From Cupriavidus sp. BIS7 (lineage in GTDB: Bacteria > Pseudomonadota > Gammaproteobacteria > Burkholderiales > Burkholderiaceae), in assembly GCF_000292345.1 (NCBI RefSeq), contig NZ_ALOU01000026.1, forward strand, positions 1 to 34,584: DNA of 34,584 bases. Reading direction: 5' to 3'. Below the pieces are notes generated by a model. That model had not been told where the DNA came from and ran no database searches. It worked only from the letters and a program-made list of their open reading frames with translations. Positions 7,625 to 16,281 of this stretch are shown piece after piece (the first letter of the stretch is position 1; each line of letters opens with the position of its first letter). A program made the position numbers and the translations under genes.

Positions 7625-8389
7625 ATGCCACGCAAAGCCGCCCAACTCTCCGAAGCTGACAAGCACGCCGCCGAAGGTGGTGCCGTCGCCGTGGATCGGG
7701 CGCTGTTCGTGTTGTCGGCATTTCGCGTGGGTGATACGACGCTGGCGCTTGCCGAACTCGCGCAACGCAGCGGCCTGTACAAGAGCACGCTGCTCAGGCT
7801 GCTGGCTTCGCTGGAACATGCGCGGCTGATCCAGCGTCATGCGGATGGCCGCTACGGCCTGGGGCCCGAGGTTGCGCGCCTCAACGCGGTCTATGCGGCG
7901 TCGTTCTCACTCGAGCAGGTGGTGGTGCCGGCGCTGCGCGAACTCGTGCGCGCCACGAAGGAGTCTGCCGCGTTCCACGTCCAGCAGGGTGAACACCGGC
8001 TTTGCCTCTATCGCGTGGATTCACCGCAGCCCGTGCGTGACCACATCATGGCGGGCGACCTGCTTCCGCTCAATCGCGGCGCGGGCGGCCGTGTGCTGCG
8101 CGCGTTCGCAGGCGCGCGTGGCGAAATCTATCAGCGCATCCGCGACGAAGGCGTGATCGCGCTTGTGGGCGATCGCAGTCCGGATATCGCGGGAGTATCG
8201 TCGCCGGTGTTCGGGCCGGGCGGCGAGCTGAAGGGGGCACTGACGCTGACCTGTCCGACGCCCAGGTTCTCCGAGGCGTTCCGCGATCAGGTGCTGAACG
8301 CCGCGCGTTCGCTGACAGATGCGCTCGGCGGGACGTTTCCGGATGTCGTGCCGGTACCGGCACCGCATACCGGCCTGCAGAACGACTGA
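7625..8389 (+). CDS. IclR-family transcriptional regulator
   Basis: A 254-residue regulator with an N-terminal winged helix-turn-helix (LALAELAQRSGLYKSTLLRLLASLE, then the wing RHADGRYGLGPE) and a C-terminal GAF-like effector domain. The tail segment VSSPVFGPGGELKGALTL is the usual IclR signature. ATG 7625 is preferred; an in-frame TTG at 7607 is possible, giving six more residues, but neither has a clear Shine-Dalgarno. It is divergent from the MFS exporter, and palindromes in the shared upstream region suggest it controls itself and perhaps the exporter. The effector is unknown. Confidence 0.9.
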   Translation: MPRKAAQLSEADKHAAEGGAVAVDRALFVLSAFRVGDTTLALAELAQRSGLYKSTLLRLLASLEHARLIQRHADGRYGLGPEVARLNAVYAASFSLEQVVVPALRELVRATKESAAFHVQQGEHRLCLYRVDSPQPVRDHIMAGDLLPLNRGAGGRVLRAFAGARGEIYQRIRDEGVIALVGDRSPDIAGVSSPVFGPGGELKGALTLTCPTPRFSEAFRDQVLNAARSLTDALGGTFPDVVPVPAPHTGLQND

Positions 8390-8443
8390 AGCGCGGCCGC
8401 TTCCAACCTCCCTCTAAGCCCTCTGCGTCGTTGCAGGATGCGA

Positions 8444-8463
8444 ACCCCCGGCTTGTCGGGGGT
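8444..8463 (+). terminator. Possible terminator hairpin after the IclR gene
   Basis: ACCCCCG-gcttgt-CGGGGGT forms a 7-bp perfect stem with a 6-base loop, 55 bases after the IclR stop. No T-tract follows, so intrinsic termination is doubtful; it may only be a 3' stabilising structure. Confidence 0.4.
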
Positions 8464-8591
8464 GCCGCAGCCAGTCATGCGCGGGCTATGATGCGTGTTT
8501 TCTCGCAAGAGATAACGTTGTCGCCTATCCCCATAAGGGTTAACCGCGATAACGGCAACCGCACCCGGTAGCTTCAGAGGATTCGACTCCC

Positions 8592-9830
8592 GTGCACCTG
8601 GCCCAGCAGACCGTCCTTGTCGTCATGATGGTGGTGTTCTCCAGCACGCTCGTGATGGCGGCTGGGCTGGTGCTTGCGCTGCGCACGAACGAGGCTGGCC
8701 GTCTCTGGGCAGTTGGCCATGTGATTGCATCGGGCGCCGGGCTCGTCATCGCAGCCAGTGCGGGCGAGGGGTCCCTCCAGCTCGGCGCGCTTGGCGCTGG
8801 CGCGTACGTGATCGGCCGTCTGACTATCTATCGTGGCGTGCGCGCGTACTACGGCATGCCCGAACACGCCGCGCCGCTGAACGGGATCGGCCTTGTCGCG
8901 CTGGTGGTGATGGTGCTGATGAGCGGCCTGGCCGACGGCGGCACGGTCGTGCATACGGTAGCGTACGGCTTGCTGGCGATGCTCTCGCTGGCCACGATCA
9001 TCGCCATGCTGCGCAGCGCGCGCGGCCACACGAGCATCGGCGGCCCACTGGTACTGGCCGCGCATCTGGTCCTGTTTGCCTCGCAGATTGCGGCGGTTGG
9101 TTATGGCGCCGCACTGAATGGGGTCAAGGGGTTCGAGGTCACGCCATTCTTTTTGCAATCCGACAGCTCGGTCTGGCCGCTGGCACCGCTGGTGGCCGTG
9201 CTGCTGGGCCTGTTCGGCTTTTGCCTGATGTCGATGGAGCAGATCATCGCGCGCAATGAAAACGGCGCGCGCATCGATGCGCTGACCGGCCTGCTCAACC
9301 GTGGCGCGCTGGACATGACGGCCATCGGCATGGTCGCTCGCTGGCAGCGCGACGGCGAGGCACTGTCCTGCCTGGTGATCGACGTCGACCACTTCAAGCA
9401 GGTCAACGACACCCACGGTCACCACGCCGGCGACAACGTGCTGCGTGAAATAGCCACGGCGCTGGACAACTCGCGGCGCGCGTCGGACATTGCCGCACGC
9501 TATGGCGGCGAGGAGTTCTGCATCCTCTGCCCGCACACTGACGAGCATCAGGCCACCGCACTCGCCAACCGGATCCTGCGCAAGGTAAGGGCTATCGAAC
9601 TGCCCGGAGCCAAGGGCCATGCCAGCGTCAGCATCGGCGTGGCCGAGTTGCGCGGCGGGCCATCCAGCCGCGAGGCCCTGTGGCGCAGCCTGTTCGGCGA
9701 AGCCGACCGTGCGCTCTATCAGGCCAAGCAGCGCGGTCGCGACCAGTTCGTGCTGGCGTCGAGCATGATCGACGAGACGCCCGTTGACGACGTGCTTCAG
9801 GCAGCCACCGAGCCGCAGATGATTGCTTGA
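8592..9830 (+). CDS. Membrane diguanylate cyclase (GGDEF)
   Basis: Makes cyclic di-GMP from two GTP. The 412-residue protein has a membrane sensor of about 6-7 hydrophobic segments within residues 8-215 and a C-terminal GGDEF domain from about residue 220. The active site is GGEEF (305-309). An inhibitory I-site RASD (296-299) lies exactly five residues before it, so product inhibition is likely. DALTGLLNRGAL (229-240) and the metal site VIDVDHFKQVND (262-273) are intact, supporting activity. Start is GTG 8592, with AGAGGA 10 bases upstream. There is no EAL or other recognised sensor domain; the signal read by the membrane part is unknown. It sits just upstream of the histidine kinase gene but is probably a separate unit. 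Confidence 0.93.
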   Translation: MHLAQQTVLVVMMVVFSSTLVMAAGLVLALRTNEAGRLWAVGHVIASGAGLVIAASAGEGSLQLGALGAGAYVIGRLTIYRGVRAYYGMPEHAAPLNGIGLVALVVMVLMSGLADGGTVVHTVAYGLLAMLSLATIIAMLRSARGHTSIGGPLVLAAHLVLFASQIAAVGYGAALNGVKGFEVTPFFLQSDSSVWPLAPLVAVLLGLFGFCLMSMEQIIARNENGARIDALTGLLNRGALDMTAIGMVARWQRDGEALSCLVIDVDHFKQVNDTHGHHAGDNVLREIATALDNSRRASDIAARYGGEEFCILCPHTDEHQATALANRILRKVRAIELPGAKGHASVSIGVAELRGGPSSREALWRSLFGEADRALYQAKQRGRDQFVLASSMIDETPVDDVLQAATEPQMIA

Positions 9831-9940
9831 GGCCCGCAGGCGCGTGGCAGGAGGTACCCGTCAATTCGCGCCGATTCGGCAGGCATTGGCGTCGTGATTC
9901 TGTCGATTCGCGCCATCCCGGTGTTGCCCGTCAGGCGCCG

Positions 9941-10918
9941 GTGGTAACCTCGCAGCATTCAACGTCCCCGCTCCAGCCACCAACCGTGCGCCCCGCAGAC
10001 CCCGAGCTTTGGCGAACCGCTTCCGAACAGCGCGCCTACAACGATGCACGCCGGCGCGTGCGCGCGCTGCGCTTCTTCTACATGCACGCCCTGGTCTACG
10101 TGGCAGTCAATGCGCTGTTGGTGACCATCAATCTAATGACATCGCCGTATCGGCCGTGGGCGAAGGCGCCGCTGATGGGATGGGGCATCGCGCTGGCCGT
10201 GCACGGCGTCATGACGTGGAGCCGCGTCGGCCTGCTGGGACGCTCCTGGGAAGACCGCAAGATTGCCGAGTTCATGGCGCGCGAACAGGTGCGCACGCTG
10301 TCCACGGAGAAGCAGCTCGTGGAGGCGCAGATGCGGCTGCTGCAGGCCCAGATCGAGCCGCATTTCCTGTTCAACACGTTGGCCAACGTGGTCAGCCTGA
10401 TCGAGCCGGCCCCGCACAAGGCCACGCTGATGCTCGAGCATTTCATCGCCTATCTGCGCGCGTCGCTGGCGGCCAGCCGCTCCACGCAAGGCACGGTGGC
10501 GCAGGAGGCCACGCTGTTGCGTGACTACCTTGCGCTGATCAAGATCCGCATGGGCGACAGGCTGCAGTACACGATCGACGTCGATCCATCGCTGGACAAC
10601 GCGCCCCTTGCGCCGATGCTGTTGCAGCCGGTGGTGGAGAACGCGGTCAAGCACGGGCTGGAGCCTAAGATCGAAGGAGGACACCTGCGGGTGAGCCTGG
10701 AGCGGCGCGGGCCGCGCATGCTGGCGACGATCGAGGACGACGGCATGGGCTTCCGCCCGAAAGCCGGGGCTGGCGTGGGCCTGTCCAACCTGCGCGAACG
10801 GCTGGCCGTGCTGTATGACGGCGATGCCCATGTGCGCATCGAGGAGCGGAGTCCCGGCACCGCCGTGCTGATAGAGATCCCGTTGCCGCGCCAATACCGA
10901 AACGGAGACACCGCATGA
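9941..10918 (+). CDS. LytS/AlgZ-type sensor histidine kinase with 2TM domain
   Basis: A 325-residue kinase of the HisKA_6 family. The N-terminal 2TM domain (about 25-110) has two membrane helices, near 45-65 and 79-98, linked by a short loop. The phospho-acceptor is H141 in QIEPHFLFN. The ATPase part has N-box VVENAVKHG (232-240), DDGMGF (266-271) and GVGLSNLRERL (278-288). The start is uncertain: no in-frame ATG precedes the domain, GTG 9941 has a minimal AGG upstream, GTG 9986 has none, and the frame is open back to a TTG at 9827. It overlaps the response regulator by ATGA, so the two form a two-component pair. With no periplasmic sensor, its input is likely the membrane or a partner; a stand-alone 2TM protein is encoded nearby. 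Confidence 0.9.
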   Translation: MVTSQHSTSPLQPPTVRPADPELWRTASEQRAYNDARRRVRALRFFYMHALVYVAVNALLVTINLMTSPYRPWAKAPLMGWGIALAVHGVMTWSRVGLLGRSWEDRKIAEFMAREQVRTLSTEKQLVEAQMRLLQAQIEPHFLFNTLANVVSLIEPAPHKATLMLEHFIAYLRASLAASRSTQGTVAQEATLLRDYLALIKIRMGDRLQYTIDVDPSLDNAPLAPMLLQPVVENAVKHGLEPKIEGGHLRVSLERRGPRMLATIEDDGMGFRPKAGAGVGLSNLRERLAVLYDGDAHVRIEERSPGTAVLIEIPLPRQYRNGDTA

Positions 10919-11676
10919 CGCCCACCGCGTTGATCGCCGACGACGAGGAGCATCTGCGCGCCCACCTGCGCGGCAAGCTGAACAGGCTCTGGCCCGAACT
11001 GCGGATCGTTGGCGAGGCCACCAATGGTGTGGAGGCGGCGGAGGTCATCGCGCGGCTTTCTCCTGACGTTGCCTTTCTCGATATCAAGATGCCCGGGATG
11101 TCTGGGCTGGAAGTGGCGCAGGGCATGGAGACCGATACGCGGCTGGTATTCGTGACCGCATACGACGAGTTCGCGCTCGATGCGTTCGAACGCGCGGCGG
11201 TGGACTATCTCGTCAAGCCCGTGACCGACGAGCGCCTGGCGCGCACGGTGGAACGGTTGCGCAAGGCCTTCCAGGACGCGGCGCCGATGCCGGAACTGGC
11301 CCAGCTGCTGAATCAACTCACGCGCGGGCAGGTGCGTGCCGAAGGCACCGGCCCGCTGCGCTGGGTGCGCGCCAGCCGTGGCAATACCACGAGCCATGTG
11401 CCGATCCAGGAAGTGATGTACTTCCATAGCGACGACAAGTACGTGGTGGTCCATACCCGGGATGGCGAACATCTGATTCGCACGCCGCTGGCGGAGTTGG
11501 CCGAAGGGCTCGACCCCGAGGTGTTCTGGCAGGTGCACCGCTCGACCATCGTGAACATGGAGTTCGTGGCCGGTACGCGCCGTGACGACAGCGGCCGGCT
11601 CTTTGTGCGGATGCGCGACAGCGATACCGAACTTCCGGTATCGCGCGCGTATGTGCACAGGTTCAGGCAGATGTAG
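10915..11676 (+). CDS. LytTR-family response regulator (AlgR/LytR-like)
   Basis: A 253-residue DNA-binding response regulator. The receiver domain (1-120) has the acidic pocket D9/D10/E11, phospho-acceptor D56 in FLDIKMPGMSG, T81 and K101. The C-terminal LytTR domain (about 147-250) carries VMYFHSDDKYVVVHT and the signature FWQVHRSTIVN (204-214). It follows the kinase with a 4-base ATGA overlap; GGAG lies 7 bases before the ATG. Such regulators bind paired direct repeats; none was identified confidently in the window, so the regulon is unknown. Confidence 0.93.
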   Translation: MTPTALIADDEEHLRAHLRGKLNRLWPELRIVGEATNGVEAAEVIARLSPDVAFLDIKMPGMSGLEVAQGMETDTRLVFVTAYDEFALDAFERAAVDYLVKPVTDERLARTVERLRKAFQDAAPMPELAQLLNQLTRGQVRAEGTGPLRWVRASRGNTTSHVPIQEVMYFHSDDKYVVVHTRDGEHLIRTPLAELAEGLDPEVFWQVHRSTIVNMEFVAGTRRDDSGRLFVRMRDSDTELPVSRAYVHRFRQM

Positions 11677-11679
11677 GCT

Positions 11680-12015
11680 TCACTGCCGATCCATGAACTC
11701 CTGGATCTTGCGGGCTTCCCAGTCGCGCCCCCAGCGCGACAGCCGCATCCAGACCAGTCCGCCGTGGATGGCAAGCGCAAGCCCCCAGCCCAGCGTGGTG
11801 CTCAACGGCCACGGCCAGCCCGTGGTCTGGTAGTGCGACCACGCTGGCGACCCGAAATAGTAGAAGCGGGCCCAGAGCCAGCCATTGACCAGCACATAGA
11901 CCAGCAGATGGATGTACCAGCCGCGCAGCGCCCGCACCATGCGGCGTGCGCGCCAGTAAGCCCAGGCGTTTTCATCGGAAGGCGGGAACGGCGGATGCAT
12001 CGATTCGTGGCGCAT
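11680..12015 (-). CDS. Stand-alone 2TM-domain membrane protein
   Basis: A 111-residue protein that is almost entirely a 2TM domain. It aligns along its length with the N-terminal domain of the kinase encoded at 9941-10918: ARRMVRALRGWYIHLLVYVLVN matches the kinase's ARRRVRALRFFYMHALVYVAVN block, and LGWGLALAIHG...WGRDWEARKIQEFM matches MGWGIALAVHG...LGRSWEDRKIAEFM. After the matching segment the protein stops, with no kinase part. ATG 12015 has GAGG 8 bases upstream. The gene is tail to tail with the response regulator, with only 3 bases between stops. It may pair with, or compete with, the kinase's membrane domain. Confidence 0.88.
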   Translation of the reverse strand: MRHESMHPPFPPSDENAWAYWRARRMVRALRGWYIHLLVYVLVNGWLWARFYYFGSPAWSHYQTTGWPWPLSTTLGWGLALAIHGGLVWMRLSRWGRDWEARKIQEFMDRQ

Positions 12016-12211
12016 GAGTGACCTCGCAGTGAAAATATGGCTTTCGTGCGTAATGTATAGGGCACTCCAGGCGCCACTGCCATGGGCATGGGCTGAATCG
12101 ACGGATTGGGGGCGCCGGTGACGGGAGGGTGGCGCGAGTGGCCCCTGAGGTGGGCAGCCACCCGTGATGGAGACGCGCTATCATGGGCCCGGATTCCATT
12201 GTGGGTGACAT
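12016..12211. other. Intergenic region between divergent 2TM and nucleotidyltransferase genes
   Basis: About 196 bases with no credible gene. Both flanking genes start here and read outward. A TATCAT hexamer at 12179-12184 is a possible -10 for the nucleotidyltransferase gene, but no matching -35 is clear. An A/T-richer stretch at 12028-12062 may hold the promoter of the 2TM gene. Confidence 0.4.
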
Positions 12212-12550
12212 ATGAACCGCATTGACCCGGACACCGAGAAGGCCGTCCGTCTATTCCTGGCGCTGCTGGCGCCTCGTTTCAGCATGGCGGGGGCCATTGT
12301 CTTCGGCAGCCGTGCGCGGGGTTCCCATCGACCGGACAGTGACGCCGACGTGGCGGTGCTCCTGCAAGGCGAGCACCAACGTGCCATGCAGACGACATTG
12401 GCGATGGCGGATGTCGCCTATGACGTCCTGCTCGAAACCGGTATCAACATCTCGCCACTGCCAGTATGGGTCGACCAATGGGAGCACCCCGAGCGCTTCT
12501 CCAATCCGGCGCTTTTGCACAACATCGCTCGTGAGGGAGTGAGGTTGTGA
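12212..12550 (+). CDS. MNT-type nucleotidyltransferase (MntA-like antitoxin)
   Basis: A 112-residue minimal nucleotidyltransferase of the DNA polymerase beta superfamily. The motif GS-X10-DxD is exact: G32-S33 in VFGSRARG, then D44 and D46 in DSDADVAV. In MntA/HepT systems such proteins transfer AMP to the HEPN toxin and silence it. It is followed by a HEPN gene with a 4-base GTGA overlap, the classic arrangement of this module. G+C is modestly lower than in neighbours (62 % in one counted 60-base line). Start ATG 12212 has only a weak ribosome binding site. Catalytic residues look intact; the real partner activity is inferred from context. Confidence 0.88.
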   Translation: MNRIDPDTEKAVRLFLALLAPRFSMAGAIVFGSRARGSHRPDSDADVAVLLQGEHQRAMQTTLAMADVAYDVLLETGINISPLPVWVDQWEHPERFSNPALLHNIAREGVRL

Positions 12551-12930
12551 GGGCACAGGACATCATGGCGAAGGCCGTTCAGGCGCTCACGTCTGCGAGG
12601 ATTTTGCTCGATAGCGGCGACGCCGACGGTGCGTGTAACCGAGGTTATTACGCGATGTTCGACGCAGCCCGCGCCGCGTTGATTGCTTGCGGGCATGACG
12701 TCGGCAAGACGCATAAAGGCCTGCTCAATACCTTCAGCGAACATCTGGTAAAGAATGGTCCAGTGCCGAAGGAGATGGGGCGACTTCTGAAGCAGGCAGA
12801 GGCGCGCCGTTACGTGGCGGACTATGAGGACGAGCCCGTGGAGCTCAGCGATGCCCGAGACATGGTTGAGCAGGCGGGCATTTTCATTGCCACCTTGCAA
12901 TCAACCGTCAATATGGGAACGCGCAGCTAG
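12547..12930 (+). CDS. HEPN-domain protein, putative toxin partner of MNT
   Basis: A 127-residue all-helical HEPN protein of the UPF0332-like branch, recognised by the block ACNRGYYAMFDAARAAL (29-45), KTHKGLLNTFSEHLVK (54-69), PKEMGRLL (74-81) and EARRYVADYEDEP (85-97). Start GTG 12547 overlaps the nucleotidyltransferase stop (GTGA), so translation is probably coupled. The HepT ribonuclease motif Rx4-6H is not seen where expected; the position reads RRYVADY. It may therefore be a catalytically different or inactive HEPN, or a nucleotidyltransferase accessory subunit, rather than an mRNA-cleaving toxin. G+C counted in one line is 55 %, suggesting acquisition. Confidence 0.87.
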   Translation: MRAQDIMAKAVQALTSARILLDSGDADGACNRGYYAMFDAARAALIACGHDVGKTHKGLLNTFSEHLVKNGPVPKEMGRLLKQAEARRYVADYEDEPVELSDARDMVEQAGIFIATLQSTVNMGTRS

Positions 12931-12961
12931 GGCTTCATGCCCTGGGCTCCCCGGCGCGCTT

Positions 12962-14080
12962 TCAGCCAAATAGCGTACGCAGCCCACTCAACCGTTCGAG
13001 CGCTTCCTTCAGTTCGGCCGTCAGTTGGACAACCAGTTCGCCAGCCGGCAGCGATCGGGCCAGCGGTACGGCCTGGCCTGCCCACTGGGCCGCGTAGTCG
13101 CTATTTCCCTTGGCTTTTGCCGCGGCATTCAGTGCCTTGCCGGCGTCGTAGGTGATCGGGTAGTCGGGCAGGGCGGGGGCGTCCGGCGCAACGCCCAGTT
13201 CGGTGAGCCGGTTAGTGAAGCCCCTGGCGGCACGGCCAGAGATGGCGCGTGTGAGCGTCGTGGGGCGCGTGCTTTCGGCTGCGAGCGCTGCGCGATAGGC
13301 CGCATCGGCGGACGATTCCTTGCTGGCGACGAACGCGGTGCCAAGCTGCGCGGCCTGCGCGCCCAGGGCCAGCACCGCGGCGATACCGGCGCCGTCCATG
13401 ATGCCGCCCGCTGCAATCACGGGCAGGCCGGTGCGCTCCACCAGCACGCGCACGAGCGCCAGCGTGCCCAGGCCCTCGTCATAACCATCCGTATCGAACA
13501 CACCGCGATGCCCGCCTGCTTCGATCCCCTGGGCGACGATTGCGTCGATCCCCGCGGCTTCGATTCGGCGTGCTTCGGCCAGCGAGGTGGCGCTGGCCAG
13601 CAGCACGATGCCAGCGGCGTGCAGCGCGTCGATCTTCTCCTGCGCGGGCAGCCCGAAGTGGAAGCTCACCACGGGTGGCTTTTCTTCAAGAAGCATCTGG
13701 TACATCGCGTCGTCGGTCACGAAGGTCTTGTAGATCTCGTTCAGACTGGCGGGCGGGGTGGCGCCGAACTTCGCGAACTCCGGCGCAAGATAGTTCAGCC
13801 AGGCACCTTCCCGCGCGGCATCGGCGGTGGCGGGGACATGGCAGAACAGGTTGATGTTGAACGGTTTGCCGGTCAGGGCGCGCGTTTCGTGAATCATCTT
13901 GCGCGCGCCGGCCGCATCCGTGGCGCCGACGCCAAGCGAGCCGAGGCCGCCTGCTTTGGCAACGGCCGCTGCCATGGCCGGGGTGCTGACACCGGCCATC
14001 GGTGCCTGGATGATCGGCGTGGTGATGCCGAGCAGGGAAAGCAGTTTCTGGTGCGGGTTGCGCGGGCTTGCGGTGTTCAT
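12962..14080 (-). CDS. Nitronate monooxygenase (2-nitropropane dioxygenase family)
   Basis: An FMN-dependent TIM-barrel enzyme of 372 residues that oxidises alkyl nitronates such as propionate 3-nitronate to the carbonyl compound and nitrite. Marks are [12 protein letters not shown] (23-34), GGLGSLG (44-50), the catalytic-type histidine H191 in GIEAGGHRG, and the phosphate-binding AAGGIMDG and [11 protein letters not shown] segments. ATG 14080 with GGAG 9 bases upstream is chosen; the frame stays open upstream through the next gene without similarity. It is the last gene of the LysR-MFS-monooxygenase unit, 41 bases after the MFS gene. Family members are often annotated loosely, so the substrate is inferred. 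Confidence 0.92.
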   Translation of the reverse strand: MNTASPRNPHQKLLSLLGITTPIIQAPMAGVSTPAMAAAVAKAGGLGSLGVGATDAAGARKMIHETRALTGKPFNINLFCHVPATADAAREGAWLNYLAPEFAKFGATPPASLNEIYKTFVTDDAMYQMLLEEKPPVVSFHFGLPAQEKIDALHAAGIVLLASATSLAEARRIEAAGIDAIVAQGIEAGGHRGVFDTDGYDEGLGTLALVRVLVERTGLPVIAAGGIMDGAGIAAVLALGAQAAQLGTAFVASKESSADAAYRAALAAESTRPTTLTRAISGRAARGFTNRLTELGVAPDAPALPDYPITYDAGKALNAAAKAKGNSDYAAQWAGQAVPLARSLPAGELVVQLTAELKEALERLSGLRTLFG

Positions 14081-14121
14081 GGCGGTGTTCTCCGATTGAA
14101 TCTTTGTGAATCCGTTGGCAG

Positions 14122-15315
14122 TCAGGCTTGTACCCGGATCTGGCAAATGGCGGCGGCGATCAGCAGCGCGGCGGAGGCGATCTCCATCGCGCCGTCGAAG
14201 CTGCCGCCATGCGACATCAGCGTGGAAGTCATCAACGGCCCGACGATCTGGCCCACGCCGTAGGAGGCGGTCATGGCTGCAACCAGATTGAATCGAACCG
14301 AGCGGGCGGCATGGCGGGCCGCCGGAACCGCGATGGTGACGGTACCCACGAACGTGCCGCCGACCAGGATGGCGCTGCCGAGGTACGCGGCGGCGGAATG
14401 ATCGATGGCTGGCAGTGCAACGCCAAGCGCCTGCACCACGAGATTCCATTGCATCGCGCGCCGGGTGCCAAGGCGCTCGTGCACCGCGTGCCAGAGAAAG
14501 CACGAGGGCACTGCGGCCAGCCCGAACATGGCCCAGATATGCAGCGGGTTGACGTCATGGAGCGCGCCGTGGATCAGCAGCGGCAGGTAGGTTGCCGTGA
14601 TGATGTAGCCAAGGCCTGCCAGGCCGTAGCTGGCAACCAGCGGCCAAGCGCCCAGCGCGTGCCGCGGGGACACCTGATGTGCCAGCGCCGGCCCGCGAGC
14701 TTGTGCCGATGGGATGCGGATCGGCCGCCATGCCAGCACGGCAAGCACCAGTGCGCCCAGCGTCAGGACCAACCAGAGCGCGCTGCTGCCCGGCTGTGCC
14801 GCGTTGCCTGCGGCGATCAGTTCCGCCGAAACGGCGATGCCGGTGCCCACGCCGGCAAAGAACAGCGGGGCGCCATCGTGGCGGCCGGCAACGTTCAGCA
14901 ACCAGACCGACGCGCAGACCAGACCCACGGCGCTAGCCACGCCTGCGGCAAAGCGCAGTGCAACAAAGACGGCGGGCGGCAGTGAAAGCGCCAGCACCAG
15001 CATGCACAGCACGCTGCCCACTAGCGCAGCGCGGGTCCAGTCACTGGTTGCTCGCGCCGGCACCTTTGCGGCAAGCAGTGCGCCTGCCAGATAGCCCGCA
15101 TAGTTGGCCGAAGCGGACAGCGAGCCAGTAGCCACGGACATCGTCCCTTCCTGAACCATCAACGGGTACATGCCCGTGAATGCGAAGCGGCCGAAGCCCA
15201 TGACCACGGCCAGTGCGAGTGCGGCGGCAACCGGTTCCTGCCATGAGGGCCGATCGATTTCAGTTCCGGCAGCCGTGGCAGGCGTGGCGCATGAGGTACC
15301 GAGGCAGTCAGACAT
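14122..15315 (-). CDS. YbfB/YjiJ-family MFS transporter
   Basis: A 397-residue, 12-helix major facilitator protein. The first helix [20 protein letters not shown] is the hallmark of the YbfB/YjiJ group (GFGRFAYTP.LP.M), and [14 protein letters not shown] follows as in that family. GGGAG lies 7-8 bases upstream of ATG 15315, within the end of the LysR gene, which it overlaps by 8 bases. Together with the downstream monooxygenase it suggests import or export of a nitro compound or of its product, but the YbfB family has no firm substrate. Confidence 0.9.
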   Translation of the reverse strand: MSDCLGTSCATPATAAGTEIDRPSWQEPVAAALALAVVMGFGRFAFTGMYPLMVQEGTMSVATGSLSASANYAGYLAGALLAAKVPARATSDWTRAALVGSVLCMLVLALSLPPAVFVALRFAAGVASAVGLVCASVWLLNVAGRHDGAPLFFAGVGTGIAVSAELIAAGNAAQPGSSALWLVLTLGALVLAVLAWRPIRIPSAQARGPALAHQVSPRHALGAWPLVASYGLAGLGYIITATYLPLLIHGALHDVNPLHIWAMFGLAAVPSCFLWHAVHERLGTRRAMQWNLVVQALGVALPAIDHSAAAYLGSAILVGGTFVGTVTIAVPAARHAARSVRFNLVAAMTASYGVGQIVGPLMTSTLMSHGGSFDGAMEIASAALLIAAAICQIRVQA

Positions 15316-16195
15316 GGCGCAACTCCCGCTGGAACGCTTCGTAGGCGGACGTCGTGAATCCGGCGCGCCTTACCAGGAATGTGTGGGCCGGTCTGACCGG
15401 CACGGTCTGGAAATCGGACTTGTCAGGGTGCAACGCCAGCAGCGAGCGCGGCACGATCGCCACCGCCGAGCCGGCCGCCACATACGCGAGGATCGCGTGA
15501 TAGGACGGCATCTCCACAACGGACAGCGAGCGGCGGACATCATCGCCAGCTTCCTCCAGCCATGCTTCCGCGCAACGGCGATACGTGCACCCGCGCGCGA
15601 AGGCCGCGAGGTGGCGCAGCGTCACGTCCTGTGGGTTGCGGACCTTCGGATGCGTGGCAGGCAGCACAAGCACCAGTTCCTCGGTCTTCAGGAACGTCCC
15701 TTCCAGTCCGGCGCCCAGTTCGGCGATATCTAGGTCGCGCGCGGCCGAGGTGCCCGGGTGTGCCACCACGGCGCAGTCCAGGCGGCGGTCCAGCACGGCA
15801 TCGACAAGGCTTTGCGTGGTGCCCGTCGTCACATTCAGTTCGACGTCCGGCCATGCGGCGTGATATCGGCCAAGAGGCTTCGGCAGCAGCGTGGCGGCCG
15901 AGCTTTCCATGGACCCAACGCGCAGCGTGCCGCTTGGCGCATCGGCACGCATCGCCTGCCGGGCCTCCTCCGCCAGCGCAAGCATCTGTTCCGCATAGCC
16001 AAGCAGCCGCTGCCCCTCAGGGGTCAGGGTCATCTTCTTGCTGTCGCGCAGGAACAGGCTGACGCCCAGGCTTTCTTCAAGCTGCTTCACGCGCGTTGTG
16101 ACGTTGGATTGCACTCTATCCAGCACCCGTGCGGCGCGGGTGATGCTCTGTTCCCGGGCCACGGCGCGAAAGATTTCCAGTTCAGCCAGTTCCAC
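15308..16195 (-). CDS. LysR-family regulator of the MFS/monooxygenase operon
   Basis: A LysR regulator of about 295 residues. The helix-turn-helix is in FRAVAREQSITRAARVLDRVQSNVTTRVKQLEESLG (about 9-44); the effector-binding part begins near residue 85 (SGTLRVGSMES). The start is uncertain: GTG 16195 (MELAELEIF) is given, GTG 16204 would add three residues, and neither has a clear Shine-Dalgarno. Unusually for LysR genes it is not divergent but leads the operon it probably controls, overlapping the MFS gene by 8 bases. A strong sigma70 promoter with palindromic sequence lies directly upstream. Confidence 0.88.
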   Translation of the reverse strand: MELAELEIFRAVAREQSITRAARVLDRVQSNVTTRVKQLEESLGVSLFLRDSKKMTLTPEGQRLLGYAEQMLALAEEARQAMRADAPSGTLRVGSMESSAATLLPKPLGRYHAAWPDVELNVTTGTTQSLVDAVLDRRLDCAVVAHPGTSAARDLDIAELGAGLEGTFLKTEELVLVLPATHPKVRNPQDVTLRHLAAFARGCTYRRCAEAWLEEAGDDVRRSLSVVEMPSYHAILAYVAAGSAVAIVPRSLLALHPDKSDFQTVPVRPAHTFLVRRAGFTTSAYEAFQRELRHV

Positions 16196-16222
16196 GTTGC
16201 GCACGACACGGTTTGTGTGTCG

Positions 16223-16237
16223 TTCTCCATATGAGAA
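16223..16237. promoter_or_regulatory. Candidate LysR binding site
   Basis: TTCTC-CATAT-GAGAA is an inverted repeat with 5-bp arms. It lies a few bases downstream of the expected transcription start of the LysR operon. A further GAGAAC at 16264-16269 within the promoter spacer repeats one arm. The position fits autorepression. Confidence 0.5.
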
Positions 16238-16250
16238 TGAAAGTACGTTA

Positions 16251-16279
16251 AGTATTGTAAATTGAGAACGATATGTCAA
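16251..16279 (-). promoter_or_regulatory. Sigma70 promoter of the LysR-MFS-monooxygenase operon
   Basis: On the minus strand a perfect TTGACA (-35, 16279-16274) is followed after 17 bases by AATACT (-10, 16256-16251, 4 of 6 matches). The predicted start is near 16244, leaving about 40-50 bases of leader before the GTG. This is the best sigma70 match noted in the window. Confidence 0.7.
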
Positions 16280-16281
16280 GG

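Noticed and set aside
10525..11658. A 377-codon minus-strand open frame opposite the kinase and regulator genes
   Set aside because: Shadow frame; both plus-strand genes have complete catalytic motifs.
13025..14263. A 412-codon plus-strand open frame opposite the nitronate monooxygenase gene
   Set aside because: No family, biased composition, no ribosome binding site; the opposite strand carries conserved flavin motifs.
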